Source of the DNA: Pseudomonas sp. ADAK18
Lineage (GTDB): Bacteria; Pseudomonadota; Gammaproteobacteria; Pseudomonadales; Pseudomonadaceae
Length of the DNA: 64,000 bases
Direction: 5' to 3'
NCBI RefSeq assembly: GCF_012935695.1
Contig: NZ_CP052859.1
Location: 1,157,001-1,221,000, forward strand
Shown piece by piece: positions 19,514 through 30,008 of the stretch (within the stretch, counting starts at the first letter, position 1; every line of letters starts with the position of its first letter). The notes under the pieces were generated by a model. The model was not told the DNA's origin and made no database searches. It saw nothing but the letters and a program-made list of their open reading frames with translations. A program made the translations under genes and the position numbers.

Positions 19514-20185
19514 TCAGCAACTGCACAGCGCGTTATCCAGCACCTGACGCAGCTCCAGCGGATGATTCACCACGACATCGGCACCCCAGTTACGCGGGTT
19601 GTCATCCGGGTGAATATAGCCGTAGGTGACGGCGGCGGTGCGAGTCCCGGCGTCGCGTCCCGATTCGATATCCCGTAGGTCATCGCCGACGAACAGCACG
19701 CTGGTCGGATCCAGGTCGAGCATCTTGCAGGCCAGGATCAGCGGTTCTGGATCCGGTTTGCTGTTTTTCACGTGGTCCGGGCAGATTAGCAGCGCCGAGC
19801 GCTTGGCCAGGCCCAGTTGCTCCATGATCGGTTCGGCGAAGCGCAGCGGCTTATTGGTGACCACGCCCCAGATCAGCTTGGATTTTTCGATGTCGGCCAG
19901 CAGCTCGGCCATCCCGTCGAACAACTTGCTGTGAATCGCGCAACCCCTGAGGTAGCGCTCCAGGAACTCCAGGCGCAACTCTTCAAAACCTGGAGATTCC
20001 GGGTCCATGGAGAAGGTCACGGCGACCATTGCCCGGGCGCCACCGGAAATTTCATCGCGGATGTGTTGGTCGTTCATCGGCGGCAGGCCACGGTCGGCGC
20101 GCATGGCCTGGCAGATGGCGATAAAGTCCGGCGCGGTGTCCAGCAGGGTACCGTCCATGTCGAAAAGAACCGCTCGCAACTTCAC
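19514..20185 (-). CDS. mupP: N-acetylmuramic acid 6-phosphate phosphatase (HAD family)
   Basis: A 223-residue HAD phosphatase. Motif I is DMDGT with nucleophile Asp9, motif II is VVTNK, motif III Lys is in NSKPDPEP, and motif IV is GDDLRD. MupP dephosphorylates MurNAc-6-P in the peptidoglycan recycling route that bypasses de novo UDP-MurNAc synthesis, and it influences AmpC induction. The assignment among HAD phosphatases rests on its position immediately downstream of ubiG, 4 bases away, as in other pseudomonads. Confidence 0.85.
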   Translation of the reverse strand: MKLRAVLFDMDGTLLDTAPDFIAICQAMRADRGLPPMNDQHIRDEISGGARAMVAVTFSMDPESPGFEELRLEFLERYLRGCAIHSKLFDGMAELLADIEKSKLIWGVVTNKPLRFAEPIMEQLGLAKRSALLICPDHVKNSKPDPEPLILACKMLDLDPTSVLFVGDDLRDIESGRDAGTRTAAVTYGYIHPDDNPRNWGADVVVNHPLELRQVLDNALCSC

Positions 20186-20189
20186 AGGC

Positions 20190-20888
20190 TTACTCCTCTC
20201 GCAGGGTCTGGATCATGTAGTTGACGTCAACGTCGCTGGCCAGTTTGTAATGCTTGGTCAGCGGGTTGTAGGTCAGGCCGATGATGTCTTTGACGGTCAG
20301 GCCGGCCTGGCGGCTCCAGGCACCCAGCTCGGAGGGGCGGATGAATTTCTTGAAGTCATGGGTGCCGCGAGGCAGCAGTTTCATGATGTATTCGGCGCCG
20401 ATGATCGCGAACAGATAAGCCTTCGGATTGCGGTTGATGGTGGAGAAAAACACCTGGCCGCCCGGCTTGACCATGCGCAAGCACGCGCGGATCACCGACG
20501 AAGGGTCAGGCACGTGCTCCAGCATTTCCAGGCAGGTGACCACGTCGAATTGCTCGGGCATCTCTTCTGCCAGGTCTTCGGCGGTGATCTGCCGATATTC
20601 GACGCTGACGCCCGATTCCAGCTGGTGCAGTTGCGCCACGGCCAGTGGTGCTTCACCCATGTCGATGCCCATCACGGTTGCGCCGCGCTGGGCCATGGCT
20701 TCGCTGAGAATGCCGCCGCCGCAGCCTACATCAAGTACTTTCTTGCCAGCCAGATTGACCCGTTCGTCGATCCAGTTGACGCGCAGCGGGTTGATATCGT
20801 GCAGGGGCTTGAACTCGCTTTCGCGATCCCACCAGCGATGGGCCAGGGCTTCGAATTTGGCGATTTCAGCGTGGTCGACGTTGCTCAT
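20190..20888 (-). CDS. ubiG: Ubiquinone O-methyltransferase
   Basis: A 232-residue SAM-dependent methyltransferase with motif [16 protein letters not shown] and the UbiG-specific opening [29 protein letters not shown]. It performs both O-methylations in ubiquinone biosynthesis. The length is normal. It is followed 4 bases later by mupP and probably shares a transcript with it. Confidence 0.95.
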   Translation of the reverse strand: MSNVDHAEIAKFEALAHRWWDRESEFKPLHDINPLRVNWIDERVNLAGKKVLDVGCGGGILSEAMAQRGATVMGIDMGEAPLAVAQLHQLESGVSVEYRQITAEDLAEEMPEQFDVVTCLEMLEHVPDPSSVIRACLRMVKPGGQVFFSTINRNPKAYLFAIIGAEYIMKLLPRGTHDFKKFIRPSELGAWSRQAGLTVKDIIGLTYNPLTKHYKLASDVDVNYMIQTLREE

Positions 20889-20950
20889 GGGTCATCCTCT
20901 AAATCTGATAAAACGGTTTGCGGGTCCCGAGAGGGGGCTCAGGCGCCGCG

Positions 20951-22282
20951 TTATTCGGTGTGTCCGCTGATGCGTTGGCCCCAGGCGATGGCCGTGGAGC
21001 ACAACTGCTGCTCATCCAGACGGGTCAGTTGCCGGTCGTCGAGCAATTGCTTGCCGCCGACCCAAAGGTGTTTCACACAATCGCGTCCGGTGGCATATAT
21101 AAGCTGCGAGACAGGATCGTAGATCGGTTGTTGCGCCAGGCCTGACAGGTCGAAAGCTACTATGTCTGCGGCCTTGCCGACTTCCAGTGAGCCGATTTCG
21201 CTTTCCAGGCCCATGGCCCGAGCACCATTGAGGGTGGCCATACGCAAGGCGCGATGGGCATCCAGCGCCGTGGCGGAACCGGCGACGGCCTTGGCCAGCA
21301 GCGCTGCGGTACGGGTTTCACCCAAAAGGTCGAGGTCATTGTTACTGGCGGCGCCGTCTGTGCCTACTGCCACATTGACGCCGGCTTGCCACAGGCGTTC
21401 CACCGGGCAGAAGCCGCTGGCCAGTTTCAGGTTCGATTCGGGGCAATGGATGACGCTGCTGTTACTTTCTACCAGTAAAGCCAGGTCGTCATCGCTGATT
21501 TGGGTCATATGAACAGCCTGGAAGCGCGGCCCGAGCAATCCCAGGCGCCCAAGGCGGGCCAGCGGTCGCTCGCCGTGCTGTTCCAGCGACTGCTGCACTT
21601 CGAAAGCAGTCTCGTGAACATGCATGTGGATGCCGGCGTCCAGTTCTTCGGCGATCACCCGGATTTTCTCCAGGTTCTCATCGCAGACGGTATACGGCGC
21701 ATGCGGGCCGAAGGTGATTTTGATCCGAGGGTGATGCTTGAGGTCGCCAAACAGCTCGACACCTTGGCGAATGGCCTCGTCGGCAGTGCTGGCGCCGGGA
21801 ATCGGGAAATCCAGGATCGGGATGGCGATCTGTGCACGAATGCCGCTGTTGTGCACCCGTTCGCTGGCAACTTTCGGAAAGAAGTACATGTCCGAAAAGC
21901 AGGTGATGCCCCCTTTGATTTGCTCGGCGATGGCCAGGTCGGTGCCATCTCGCACGAAGGCTTCATCGACCCACTTGGCTTCGGCGGGCCAGATGTGGTT
22001 TTCCAGCCAGGTCATCAGCGGCAGGTCGTCGGCGAGGCCGCGAAACAGGGTCATGGCCGCGTGCCCATGGGCGTTGATCAGCCCAGGGCTGAGCAGCGTG
22101 CCCGGCAATTCCCGGACTTCGCTGGCGGCCAGTTTCAGCGCTTGCGCACGAGGCCCGATGAAGGCAATCCGTCCGTCGCGAATGCCCAGGCCGTACTCCT
22201 TGAGGACCACGCCAGCAGGCTCGACCGGTACCAGCCAGGTTGGCAGGAGCAACAAGTCCAGCGGGGCGGCAGTTGGGGTCAT
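20951..22282 (-). CDS. mtaD: 5-methylthioadenosine/S-adenosylhomocysteine deaminase (TRZ/ATZ family)
   Basis: A 443-residue amidohydrolase. Metal-binding HGH is in [13 protein letters not shown], and further His residues are in [10 protein letters not shown] and FQAVHMTQI; the catalytic Asp is in [13 protein letters not shown]. In P. aeruginosa the homologue at this position (PA3170) is known to deaminate methylthioadenosine, which fits the divergent neighbour mtnA of the methionine salvage route. It is transcribed toward ubiG with a 62-base gap. Confidence 0.88.
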   Translation of the reverse strand: MTPTAAPLDLLLLPTWLVPVEPAGVVLKEYGLGIRDGRIAFIGPRAQALKLAASEVRELPGTLLSPGLINAHGHAAMTLFRGLADDLPLMTWLENHIWPAEAKWVDEAFVRDGTDLAIAEQIKGGITCFSDMYFFPKVASERVHNSGIRAQIAIPILDFPIPGASTADEAIRQGVELFGDLKHHPRIKITFGPHAPYTVCDENLEKIRVIAEELDAGIHMHVHETAFEVQQSLEQHGERPLARLGRLGLLGPRFQAVHMTQISDDDLALLVESNSSVIHCPESNLKLASGFCPVERLWQAGVNVAVGTDGAASNNDLDLLGETRTAALLAKAVAGSATALDAHRALRMATLNGARAMGLESEIGSLEVGKAADIVAFDLSGLAQQPIYDPVSQLIYATGRDCVKHLWVGGKQLLDDRQLTRLDEQQLCSTAIAWGQRISGHTE

Positions 22283-22352
22283 CGCGAGCGTCGTCCAAGG
22301 CTGTTATTAAGAAGTGGCGAAGTATACCCGAGCGTCTTGGCTGGCGGATCGC

Positions 22353-22358
22353 TATAAT
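22353..22358 (+). promoter_or_regulatory. Putative -10 box for mtnA
   Basis: A perfect TATAAT lies 33 bases upstream of the mtnA ATG, in the 109-base gap between divergent mtaD and mtnA. No good -35 hexamer is present at the usual 16-18 base spacing, so it may be weak or activator dependent. Confidence 0.5.
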
Positions 22359-22391
22359 CGGCGGCTTTTGTTCATGAGTGCGGGGTGAGGG

Positions 22392-23468
22392 ATGCGCGAC
22401 CGACTGTTGGCTGCGGAGAAGGTGAAGGCCATCGATTGGCGTGATGGCACTTTGTATCTGCTTGATCAGCGCAGGTTGCCATTCGAGCAAACCTGGGTCG
22501 CCTGCACCAGTGCGGCGGCCGTGGCCGAGGCCATTCGCTCGATGGTCGTGCGTGGTGCGCCGGCCATTGGTATCAGTGCTGCCTATGGTTTGGTGCTTGC
22601 CGCCCGTGAGCGAATCGCCGAAGGCGGTGACTGGCAGGCTGCGTGGGAAGAAGACTACGCGCTACTGGCCGATACCCGTCCGACCGCGTCGAACCTGTTC
22701 TGGGCCCTCAAGCGGATGCGCGACCGCCTGGACCGTGTGAAGAAACACGCTGATCCGCTGGTGGTGCTGGAAGCTGAGGCTGTTGCGATCCATGAAAGTG
22801 ATCGGGAGGCCAATCTCACCATGGCCCAGCTCGGCGTCGAGTTGATCCGCAAGCACCAGGGCAATGCCCAGGCCATTCTGACCCATGGCAATGCTGGCGC
22901 GCTGGCCACTGGCGGGGTCGGCACGGCCCTCGGGGTGATTCGTGCGGCCTTCCTGGAGGGCATGGTCGAGCAGGTTTATGCCAATGAAACTCGCCCTTGG
23001 CTGCAAGGTTCGCGGCTGACGGCCTGGGAATTGGCGGGAGAGGGCATCCCGGTCACGGTGAATGCCGATTCGGCGGGCGCACATATCCTCAAGACCAAAG
23101 GCATAACCTGGGTGATCGTCGGCGCCGATTGCATTGCCGCCAATGGCGACGTGGCCAGCAAGATTGGCACCTATCAGTTGGCCGTGTGTGCCATGCATCA
23201 TGGCGTGCGTTTCATGGTAGTGGCGCCGAGCTCCACCATCGACCTGATGCTGGCCAGTGGCGATGAAATCCCCCTTGAAGAACGTGACGAGCGAGAGTTG
23301 CTGGAGGTCGGTGACAGGCGACTTGCCGCCGATGTGGGCGCGTTTAGCCCCGTGTTTGATGTGACACCGGCGGACCTGATCGATGTCATCGTCACGGAAA
23401 AGGGCATCGTCGAGCGGCCGGACGCGGCGAAACTGGCGCAGTTGATGTGTCGTAAGCGGCTGCATTAA
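22392..23468 (+). CDS. mtnA: S-methyl-5-thioribose-1-phosphate isomerase
   Basis: A 358-residue protein converting methylthioribose-1-phosphate to methylthioribulose-1-phosphate in methionine salvage. Seen: substrate-binding [15 protein letters not shown], the catalytic Cys region [19 protein letters not shown], and the catalytic Asp in [26 protein letters not shown] precedes the ATG. It is divergent from the MTA deaminase gene, giving a small salvage locus. Confidence 0.95.
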   Translation: MRDRLLAAEKVKAIDWRDGTLYLLDQRRLPFEQTWVACTSAAAVAEAIRSMVVRGAPAIGISAAYGLVLAARERIAEGGDWQAAWEEDYALLADTRPTASNLFWALKRMRDRLDRVKKHADPLVVLEAEAVAIHESDREANLTMAQLGVELIRKHQGNAQAILTHGNAGALATGGVGTALGVIRAAFLEGMVEQVYANETRPWLQGSRLTAWELAGEGIPVTVNADSAGAHILKTKGITWVIVGADCIAANGDVASKIGTYQLAVCAMHHGVRFMVVAPSSTIDLMLASGDEIPLEERDERELLEVGDRRLAADVGAFSPVFDVTPADLIDVIVTEKGIVERPDAAKLAQLMCRKRLH

Positions 23469-23616
23469 GGGTTTCTGCCCTCTAAATATGGCTTGGATCC
23501 AGCTCTAAGCCCCTCTCGTCCCCTTTAAGCCTGTCACCGGTCAACTAACTATGCTCCATGCGCATCAGGGGGATAGGTGCGTGGCGGCGATTGTGATAAC
23601 ATTCGGCGGTTTCCAG

Positions 23617-23636
23617 GGTCACCCCGAGGGGTGGCC
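23617..23636 (+). terminator. GC-rich hairpin in the mtnA-gyrA gap
   Basis: GGTCACCCC and GGGGTGGCC form a tight stem (one T-G pair), followed by TTTA, about 150 bases after the mtnA stop and 135 before gyrA. It is a weak terminator candidate. The rest of the 303-base gap (23469-23771) shows no gene and should contain the gyrA promoter, which I cannot place. Confidence 0.4.
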
Positions 23637-23771
23637 TTTAATGCGCAGATCCGTGTCATAACTCGTTGATTTGTCGTAAGTCGTTGTCAGGCACCATGCC
23701 AGCAGCGACGAGCTTCGTTCGTCCCATATGGATGTGACGAGGTTTCACCCGAAAAAGGAATCAGGCTTCTC

Positions 23772-26435
23772 ATGGGCGAACTGGCCAAAGAAATCCTCCC
23801 GGTCAATATCGAAGACGAGCTGAAACAGTCCTACCTCGACTACGCGATGAGCGTAATTGTCGGTCGGGCACTGCCTGATGCGCGCGATGGCTTGAAGCCC
23901 GTGCATCGGCGTGTGCTGTTCGCGATGAGCGAGCTGGGTAACGACTGGAACAAGCCGTACAAGAAATCTGCCCGTGTTGTCGGTGACGTGATCGGTAAGT
24001 ATCACCCTCACGGCGACACTGCGGTGTACGACACCATCGTTCGGATGGCCCAGCCGTTTTCCCTGCGCTACCTGCTGGTAGACGGCCAGGGTAACTTCGG
24101 TTCGGTCGACGGCGATAACGCAGCAGCCATGCGATACACCGAAGTGCGCATGACCAAGCTGGCGCACGAGCTGCTGGCTGACCTGCACAAAGAAACCGTG
24201 GACTGGGTGCCGAACTACGACGGCACCGAAATGATCCCGGCGGTCATGCCGACCCGTATTCCCAACCTGCTGGTCAACGGCTCCAGCGGTATTGCCGTGG
24301 GCATGGCCACCAACATCCCGCCACACAACCTCGGTGAAGTCATCGACGGTTGCCTGGCCCTCATCGACAACCCAGAGTTGACCGTTGATGAGTTAATGCA
24401 ATACATCCCCGGTCCGGACTTCCCGACCGCCGCGATCATCAACGGTCGCGCCGGTATCATCGAAGCCTACCGCACCGGTCGCGGCCGTATTTACATGCGT
24501 GCCCGCTCGATGATCGAAGACATCGACAAGGTCGGTGGTCGTCAGCAGATCGTCATCACCGAACTCCCTTACCAGTTGAACAAGGCGCGTCTGATCGAGA
24601 AGATCGCCGAGCTGGTTAAAGAGAAGAAGCTTGAAGGCATCACCGAACTGCGCGATGAGTCTGACAAGGACGGTATGCGCGTCGTGATCGAGCTGCGTCG
24701 TGGCGAAGTGCCTGAGGTGATCCTCAACAACCTCTACGCCCAGACCCAGTTGCAAAGCGTGTTTGGTATCAACGTCGTTGCTCTGATCGACGGCCGCCCA
24801 CGGATCCTGAACCTCAAGGACCTGCTGGAAGCTTTCGTACGTCACCGCCGCGAAGTGGTTACCCGTCGTACTGTGTTCGAACTGCGCAAGGCCCGTGAAC
24901 GCGGCCATATCCTGGAAGGCCAGGCGGTTGCGCTATCGAACATTGACCCGGTCATTGCTCTGATCAAGGCGTCTCCGACTCCGTCGGAAGCCAAGGAAGC
25001 ACTGATCAAGATGCCGTGGGAATCCAGCGCCGTAGTGGCGATGGTTGAGCGCGCCGGTGCCGATTCGTGCCGTCCGGAGACCCTGGACCCGCAATACGGT
25101 TTGCGTGAAGGCAAGTACTTCCTGTCGCCAGAGCAGGCCCAGGCTATCCTGGAGCTGCGTCTGCACCGCCTGACGGGTCTGGAGCACGAGAAGCTGCTGG
25201 CCGAGTACCAGGAGATCCTCAATCAGATCGGCGAGCTGATCCGCATCCTCAACAGCGCTGTGCGCTTGATGGAAGTGATCCGCGAAGAGCTGGAAGTGAT
25301 CCGCGCCGAATACGGCGACGTGCGTCGCACTGAAATTCTGGATGCCCGTCTCGACCTGACCCTGGGTGACATGATCCCGGAAGAAGAGCGCGTCGTGACC
25401 ATCTCCCACGGTGGCTATGCCAAGACCCAGCCATTGGCTGCGTACCAGGCCCAGCGTCGTGGCGGTAAAGGTAAATCGGCTACCGGCGTCAAGGATGAGG
25501 ACTACATCGCTCACCTGCTGGTTGCCAACAGTCACACCACGCTGCTGCTGTTCTCCAGCAAGGGCAAGGTGTACTGGCTGAAAACCTACGAAATCCCGGA
25601 AGCATCCCGTGCGGCCCGTGGTCGTCCGTTGGTCAACCTGCTGCCGCTGGGTGAGGGTGAGTACATCACCACCATGCTGCCGGTCGAGGAATACACCGAA
25701 GGTCACTACATCTTCATGGCCACCGCCAACGGCACCGTGAAGAAGACCCCGCTCGAGTCCTTCAGTCGTCAACGCAGCGTGGGCCTGATCGCCCTGGAGC
25801 TGGACGAAGGCGACGTACTGATTTCCGCTGCCATCACCGATGGCGAGCGTGAAGTCATGTTGTTCTCCGACGGCGGCAAGGTCACTCGCTTCAAGGAATC
25901 CGACGTTCGCGCCATGGGCCGTACTGCCCGCGGTGTGCGTGGCATGCGTCTGCCGGAAGGGCAGAAGCTGATTTCCATGCTGATCCCGGAAGAAGGCAGC
26001 CAGATCCTCACAGCTTCGGCCCGTGGCTACGGCAAGCGTACCGCCATCAGCGAGTTCCCTGAGTACAAACGTGGTGGTCAAGGTGTTATCGCCATGGTCA
26101 GCAACGATCGTAACGGCCGCCTGGTCGGTGCGGTCCAGGTGCTCGATGGCGAGGAAATCATGCTGATTTCCGACCAGGGCACCCTGGTGCGTACCCGTGT
26201 TGATGAAGTGTCGAGCCTGGGCCGTAACACCCAGGGCGTGACCTTGATCAAGCTGGCCAGCGACGAAACCCTGGTTGGCCTGGAGCGTGTCCAGGAGCCG
26301 TCGGAAGTCGAAGGCGAAGAGTTTGAAGGCGAGGAAGGGATTGAGCTCGAGGGCCAGGTGATCGGTGGTGCTGATGACGGCATCGACGAGCAACCACTCG
26401 ACGCTGCCGCAGACGAAGAAGAGCCGCAGGAATAA
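23772..26435 (+). CDS. gyrA: DNA gyrase subunit A
   Basis: An 887-residue protein, the breakage-reunion subunit that introduces negative supercoils with GyrB. Seen: active-site Tyr122 in [10 protein letters not shown]; the quinolone-resistance region [10 protein letters not shown] with Thr83 and Asp87, the wild-type residues for Pseudomonas; and the GyrA-box QRRGGKGK in the C-terminal beta-pinwheel. The tail after about residue 840 is strongly acidic ([14 protein letters not shown]). Codon use is highly adapted. A strong terminator follows. Confidence 0.97.
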   Translation: MGELAKEILPVNIEDELKQSYLDYAMSVIVGRALPDARDGLKPVHRRVLFAMSELGNDWNKPYKKSARVVGDVIGKYHPHGDTAVYDTIVRMAQPFSLRYLLVDGQGNFGSVDGDNAAAMRYTEVRMTKLAHELLADLHKETVDWVPNYDGTEMIPAVMPTRIPNLLVNGSSGIAVGMATNIPPHNLGEVIDGCLALIDNPELTVDELMQYIPGPDFPTAAIINGRAGIIEAYRTGRGRIYMRARSMIEDIDKVGGRQQIVITELPYQLNKARLIEKIAELVKEKKLEGITELRDESDKDGMRVVIELRRGEVPEVILNNLYAQTQLQSVFGINVVALIDGRPRILNLKDLLEAFVRHRREVVTRRTVFELRKARERGHILEGQAVALSNIDPVIALIKASPTPSEAKEALIKMPWESSAVVAMVERAGADSCRPETLDPQYGLREGKYFLSPEQAQAILELRLHRLTGLEHEKLLAEYQEILNQIGELIRILNSAVRLMEVIREELEVIRAEYGDVRRTEILDARLDLTLGDMIPEEERVVTISHGGYAKTQPLAAYQAQRRGGKGKSATGVKDEDYIAHLLVANSHTTLLLFSSKGKVYWLKTYEIPEASRAARGRPLVNLLPLGEGEYITTMLPVEEYTEGHYIFMATANGTVKKTPLESFSRQRSVGLIALELDEGDVLISAAITDGEREVMLFSDGGKVTRFKESDVRAMGRTARGVRGMRLPEGQKLISMLIPEEGSQILTASARGYGKRTAISEFPEYKRGGQGVIAMVSNDRNGRLVGAVQVLDGEEIMLISDQGTLVRTRVDEVSSLGRNTQGVTLIKLASDETLVGLERVQEPSEVEGEEFEGEEGIELEGQVIGGADDGIDEQPLDAAADEEEPQE

Positions 26436-26446
26436 GCGGACACACA

Positions 26447-26474
26447 GGGGGCGGATGAAGATTCGCCCCCTTGT
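26447..26474 (+). terminator. Rho-independent terminator after gyrA
   Basis: The stem GGGGGCG/CGCCCCC around loop GATGAAGATT is followed by TTGTTGTTT, 11 bases after the gyrA stop. Confidence 0.8.
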
Positions 26475-26520
26475 TGTTTGTCCTTTGTGAAATACACGTC
26501 CTTTGTCTGGACGCGGTCCC

Positions 26521-26607
26521 TGTGGGAGCTGGCTTGCCTGCGATAGCAGCGCTGCGGTATCACTGAGCTACCGAGGCGTCTGTATCGCAGGCAAGCCAGC
26601 TCCCACA
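26521..26607. repeat. REPIN between gyrA and serC
   Basis: Two arms of 25 bases (26521-26545 and 26583-26607, beginning TGTGGGAGCTGGCTTGCC) are perfect inverted copies around a 37-base spacer. It is the GTGGGAGC family. The serC start is about 70 bases downstream, so the serC promoter must lie within or just after the element. Confidence 0.9.
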
Positions 26608-26678
26608 CGGTCCCGCTCCGGAACAGGAACGTTGCCGAACATGATTGCAGACCCCACCAGATCAGAGCGAGATTGGAT

Positions 26679-27764
26679 GTGAGCAAGAGAGCCTATAACT
26701 TCTGTGCCGGTCCCGCGGCGCTTCCTGAAGCAGTCCTGCAGCGCGCGCAGGATGAACTCCTCGACTGGCATGGAAAAGGCCTCTCCGTGATGGAAATGAG
26801 CCATCGCAGCGATGAGTTCGTGTCCATCGCCACCAAGGCCGAGCAGGATATGCGCGACTTGCTGGGCATTCCGTCCGACTACAAAGTGTTGTTCCTGCAG
26901 GGTGGTGCGAGCCAGCAGTTCGCCCAACTGCCGCTGAACCTGTTGCCGGAAGATGGCACTGCCGACTATATCGACACCGGTATCTGGTCGCAGAAGGCCA
27001 TCGAAGAGGCGTCGCGCTACGGCAACGTCAACGTGGCGGGTACTGCCAAGCCATACGACTACTTCGCGATTCCCGGTCAGAACGAGTGGAAGCTGTCGAA
27101 GGATGCGGCCTACGTGCACTACGTGCAGAACGAGACCATTGGCGGCCTGGAATTTGACTGGGTTCCAGAGGTGGGTGATGTTCCTTTGGTGTGCGACATG
27201 TCTTCGGACATTCTCTCGCGCCCGATCGATGTGTCCCGCTACGGCATGATCTACGCCGGTGCCCAGAAGAACATCGGCCCGAGCGGCATCCTGGTCAATA
27301 TCATCCGTGAAGACCTGCTGGGTCGTGCGCGTTCGCTGTGCCCGACCATGCTCAACTACAAGGTCGCGGCCGATAACGGCTCGATGTACAACACCCCGCC
27401 AGCCTTCGCCTGGTACCTGTCGGGCCTGGTGTTTGAATGGCTGAAAGAGCAGGGCGGTGTGGCCGCTATGGGCAAGCTTAACGAAGAGAAGAAACGTACC
27501 CTGTACGACTTCATCGACGCCAGCGGCCTTTACAGCAACCCGATCAACCTGACCGACCGCTCGTGGATGAACGTGCCGTTCCGTCTGGCTGACGATCGCC
27601 TGGACAAGCCGTTCCTGGCCGGCGCCGACGAGCGCGGCCTGCTGAACCTCAAGGGCCACCGTTCGGTAGGTGGCATGCGCGCCTCCATCTATAACGCTGT
27701 CGACCTCAACGCCGTAAAGGCGCTGGTGGCCTACATGGTAGAGTTCGAAAAGGAACACGGCTAA
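26679..27764 (+). CDS. serC: Phosphoserine aminotransferase
   Basis: A 361-residue PLP enzyme making 3-phosphoserine, and also acting in the pyridoxal phosphate pathway. Seen: FCAGPAALPE at the N-terminus, LQGGASQQF, the PLP Lys in YAGAQKNIGPSG, and the C-terminal HRSVGGMRASIYNA. The GTG at 26679 gives the family N-terminus MSKRAYNFCAG; a TTG two codons upstream is less likely. The stop codon shares one base with the pheA ATG, so the pair is translationally coupled. Confidence 0.95.
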   Translation: MSKRAYNFCAGPAALPEAVLQRAQDELLDWHGKGLSVMEMSHRSDEFVSIATKAEQDMRDLLGIPSDYKVLFLQGGASQQFAQLPLNLLPEDGTADYIDTGIWSQKAIEEASRYGNVNVAGTAKPYDYFAIPGQNEWKLSKDAAYVHYVQNETIGGLEFDWVPEVGDVPLVCDMSSDILSRPIDVSRYGMIYAGAQKNIGPSGILVNIIREDLLGRARSLCPTMLNYKVAADNGSMYNTPPAFAWYLSGLVFEWLKEQGGVAAMGKLNEEKKRTLYDFIDASGLYSNPINLTDRSWMNVPFRLADDRLDKPFLAGADERGLLNLKGHRSVGGMRASIYNAVDLNAVKALVAYMVEFEKEHG

Positions 27765-28858
27765 TGTCTGAGCAAGAACTCAAGGCTCTGCGCGTACGCA
27801 TTGATGCCCTGGACACCAAGGTCCTGGAGCTGATCAGTGAGCGTGCGCGGTGCGCCCAGGAAGTTGCGCGGGTGAAAATGGCCTCCCTGGCGGAAGGCGA
27901 AGTGCCGGTTTTCTACCGTCCGGAGCGTGAAGCCCAAGTGCTCAAGCGCGTGATGGAGCGTAACCAGGGGCCGTTGGGTAATGAAGAGATGGCGCGGTTG
28001 TTCCGTGAAATCATGTCTTCCTGCCTGGCCCTTGAGCAGCCATTGAAAGTGGCTTACCTCGGCCCTGAGGGCACCTTCACCCAGGCTGCGGCCATGAAGC
28101 ACTTTGGCCATGCCGTGATCAGCAAGCCGATGGCGGCGATCGATGAAGTGTTCCGCGAAGTGGCGGCAGGTGCGGTGAACTTTGGCGTAGTGCCGGTGGA
28201 AAACTCCACCGAAGGCGCAGTCAACCACACCCTCGATAGCTTCCTTGAGCACGACATGGTGATCTGCGGCGAAGTCGAGCTGCGTATTCACCACCACCTG
28301 TTGGTGGGGGAAAATACCAAGACCGACAGCATCAGCCGCATCTACTCCCATGCCCAGTCCCTGGCTCAGTGCCGTAAATGGCTGGACGCCCATTACCCGA
28401 ATGTCGAGCGCGTGGCGGTGTCCAGCAACGCCGAAGCGGCGAAGCGGGTCAAGGGGGAGTGGAACTCGGCAGCGATTGCCGGGGATATGGCGGCCGGTCT
28501 GTACGGGTTGACGCGCCTGGCCGAGAAAATCGAGGATCGCCCGGACAACTCCACGCGCTTCCTGATGATCGGTAGTCAGGAAGTGCCGCCTACCGGCGAC
28601 GACAAGACCTCGATCATCGTCTCCATGAGCAACAAGCCCGGCGCGCTCCATGAGTTACTGGTGCCGTTCCATGACAACGGGATTGACCTGACGCGAATCG
28701 AGACTCGTCCTTCGCGCAGCGGTAAATGGACGTATGTGTTCTTTATCGACTTCGTCGGCCATCACCGCGACCCGCTGGTCAAGGGTGTGCTGGAGAAAAT
28801 CAGTCAGGAAGCCGTGGCACTCAAGGTGCTGGGCTCTTACCCGAAAGCGGTTTTGTGA
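27764..28858 (+). CDS. pheA: Bifunctional chorismate mutase / prephenate dehydratase
   Basis: A 364-residue P-protein. The N-terminal chorismate mutase (about 1-90) is followed by prephenate dehydratase (about 95-275; AYLGPEGTFTQAA, VPVENSTEGAVN, and the Thr-Arg-Phe catalytic motif in NSTRFLMIG) and a C-terminal ACT domain (about 285-360; NKPGALHELLVPF and IETRPSR), which binds phenylalanine for feedback inhibition. It overlaps serC by one base; hisC follows after 9 bases. Confidence 0.95.
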   Translation: MSEQELKALRVRIDALDTKVLELISERARCAQEVARVKMASLAEGEVPVFYRPEREAQVLKRVMERNQGPLGNEEMARLFREIMSSCLALEQPLKVAYLGPEGTFTQAAAMKHFGHAVISKPMAAIDEVFREVAAGAVNFGVVPVENSTEGAVNHTLDSFLEHDMVICGEVELRIHHHLLVGENTKTDSISRIYSHAQSLAQCRKWLDAHYPNVERVAVSSNAEAAKRVKGEWNSAAIAGDMAAGLYGLTRLAEKIEDRPDNSTRFLMIGSQEVPPTGDDKTSIIVSMSNKPGALHELLVPFHDNGIDLTRIETRPSRSGKWTYVFFIDFVGHHRDPLVKGVLEKISQEAVALKVLGSYPKAVL

Positions 28859-28867
28859 GGCTTTAAC

Positions 28868-29980
28868 ATGAGTGGCAACTTCCTCGCCCTGGCGCAGCCG
28901 GGCGTGCAACAACTGTCGCCTTACGTTCCGGGCAAGCCTGTGGACGAGCTGGCGCGTGAGTTGAATCTGGACCCGTCGAAGATCGTAAAACTGGCCAGCA
29001 ACGAAAATCCGCTGGGTCCAAGCCCCAAGGTATTGGCGGCGATTCGCGATGCTCTGGTTGAGTTGACTCGTTATCCCGATGGTAATGGCTTTGCGCTCAA
29101 GTCGCTGTTGGCAGAAAACTGCCGCGTTGACCTGAACCAGGTGACCCTGGGTAATGGTTCCAACGACATCCTTGAGCTGGTCGGTCGTGCCTATCTGGCG
29201 CCGGGCCTGAATGCGGTGTTCAGTGAGCATGCGTTTGCGGTCTATCCGATCGTCACTCAGGCCGTTGGCGCTGAGGCGCGCGTGATTCCTGCGAAGGATT
29301 GGGGTCATGACCTGCCGGCCATGCTGGCGGCCATTGATGACCAGACCCGTGTCGTGTTTATCGCCAACCCGAACAACCCGACCGGCACCTGGTTCAGCGC
29401 CGAGGTGCTGGACAACTTCCTGCAAGACGTGCCGGAGCACGTGCTGGTGGTCCTGGACGAGGCTTATATTGAGTACGCCGAAGGCAGCGACCTGCCGGAT
29501 GGCCTGGACTTCCTTGCGGCTTATCCGAACCTGCTGGTCTCGCGCACCTTCTCCAAGGCTTACGGCCTGGCGTCGCTGCGGGTCGGCTACGGCCTGTCCA
29601 CCGCGGTGGTGGCCGATGTGCTGAACCGCGTTCGTCAGCCATTCAACGTCAACAGCCTCGCGCTGGCGGCGGCTTGTGCTGCGGTGCAGGACGCTGAATA
29701 CCTGGAAGAGGGCCGTCGCCTAAACGAAAGCGGCATGCTGCAGTTGCAGGAAGGTTTCCGTGAGTTGGGCCTGGGCTGGATTCCGTCCAAGGGCAACTTC
29801 ATCTGTGTCGACCTTGGCCAAGTGGCTGCTCCTGTGTTCCAGGGCCTGCTGCGTGAAGGCGTAATCGTGCGCCCGGTGGCCAACTACGGCATGCCGAACC
29901 ACCTGCGTATCACCATTGGCTTGCCGGCAGAGAACAGTCGCTTCCTTGAGGCGCTGGCCAAGGTCCTGGATCGTGGTTGA
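28868..29980 (+). CDS. hisC: Histidinol-phosphate / aromatic aminotransferase
   Basis: A 370-residue class I/II PLP aminotransferase with the HisC-type opening LSPYVPGKPVDELARELN, the substrate region NENPLGPSP, NNPTGTW, and the PLP Lys in SRTFSKAYGLASLRVGYG. Its place between pheA and tyrA suggests that it also serves phenylalanine and tyrosine synthesis, as proposed for hisC2 in pseudomonads. It ends immediately before, or inside, the start region of tyrA-aroA. Confidence 0.92.
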   Translation: MSGNFLALAQPGVQQLSPYVPGKPVDELARELNLDPSKIVKLASNENPLGPSPKVLAAIRDALVELTRYPDGNGFALKSLLAENCRVDLNQVTLGNGSNDILELVGRAYLAPGLNAVFSEHAFAVYPIVTQAVGAEARVIPAKDWGHDLPAMLAAIDDQTRVVFIANPNNPTGTWFSAEVLDNFLQDVPEHVLVVLDEAYIEYAEGSDLPDGLDFLAAYPNLLVSRTFSKAYGLASLRVGYGLSTAVVADVLNRVRQPFNVNSLALAAACAAVQDAEYLEEGRRLNESGMLQLQEGFRELGLGWIPSKGNFICVDLGQVAAPVFQGLLREGVIVRPVANYGMPNHLRITIGLPAENSRFLEALAKVLDRG

Positions 29981-30008
29981 TGTCACTGCATTGCAACCTG
30001 CTGTGCCT

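Noticed and set aside
24933..26393. 486-codon open frame antisense to gyrA
   Set aside because: A shadow of the highly biased gyrA coding sequence, with no domain of its own.
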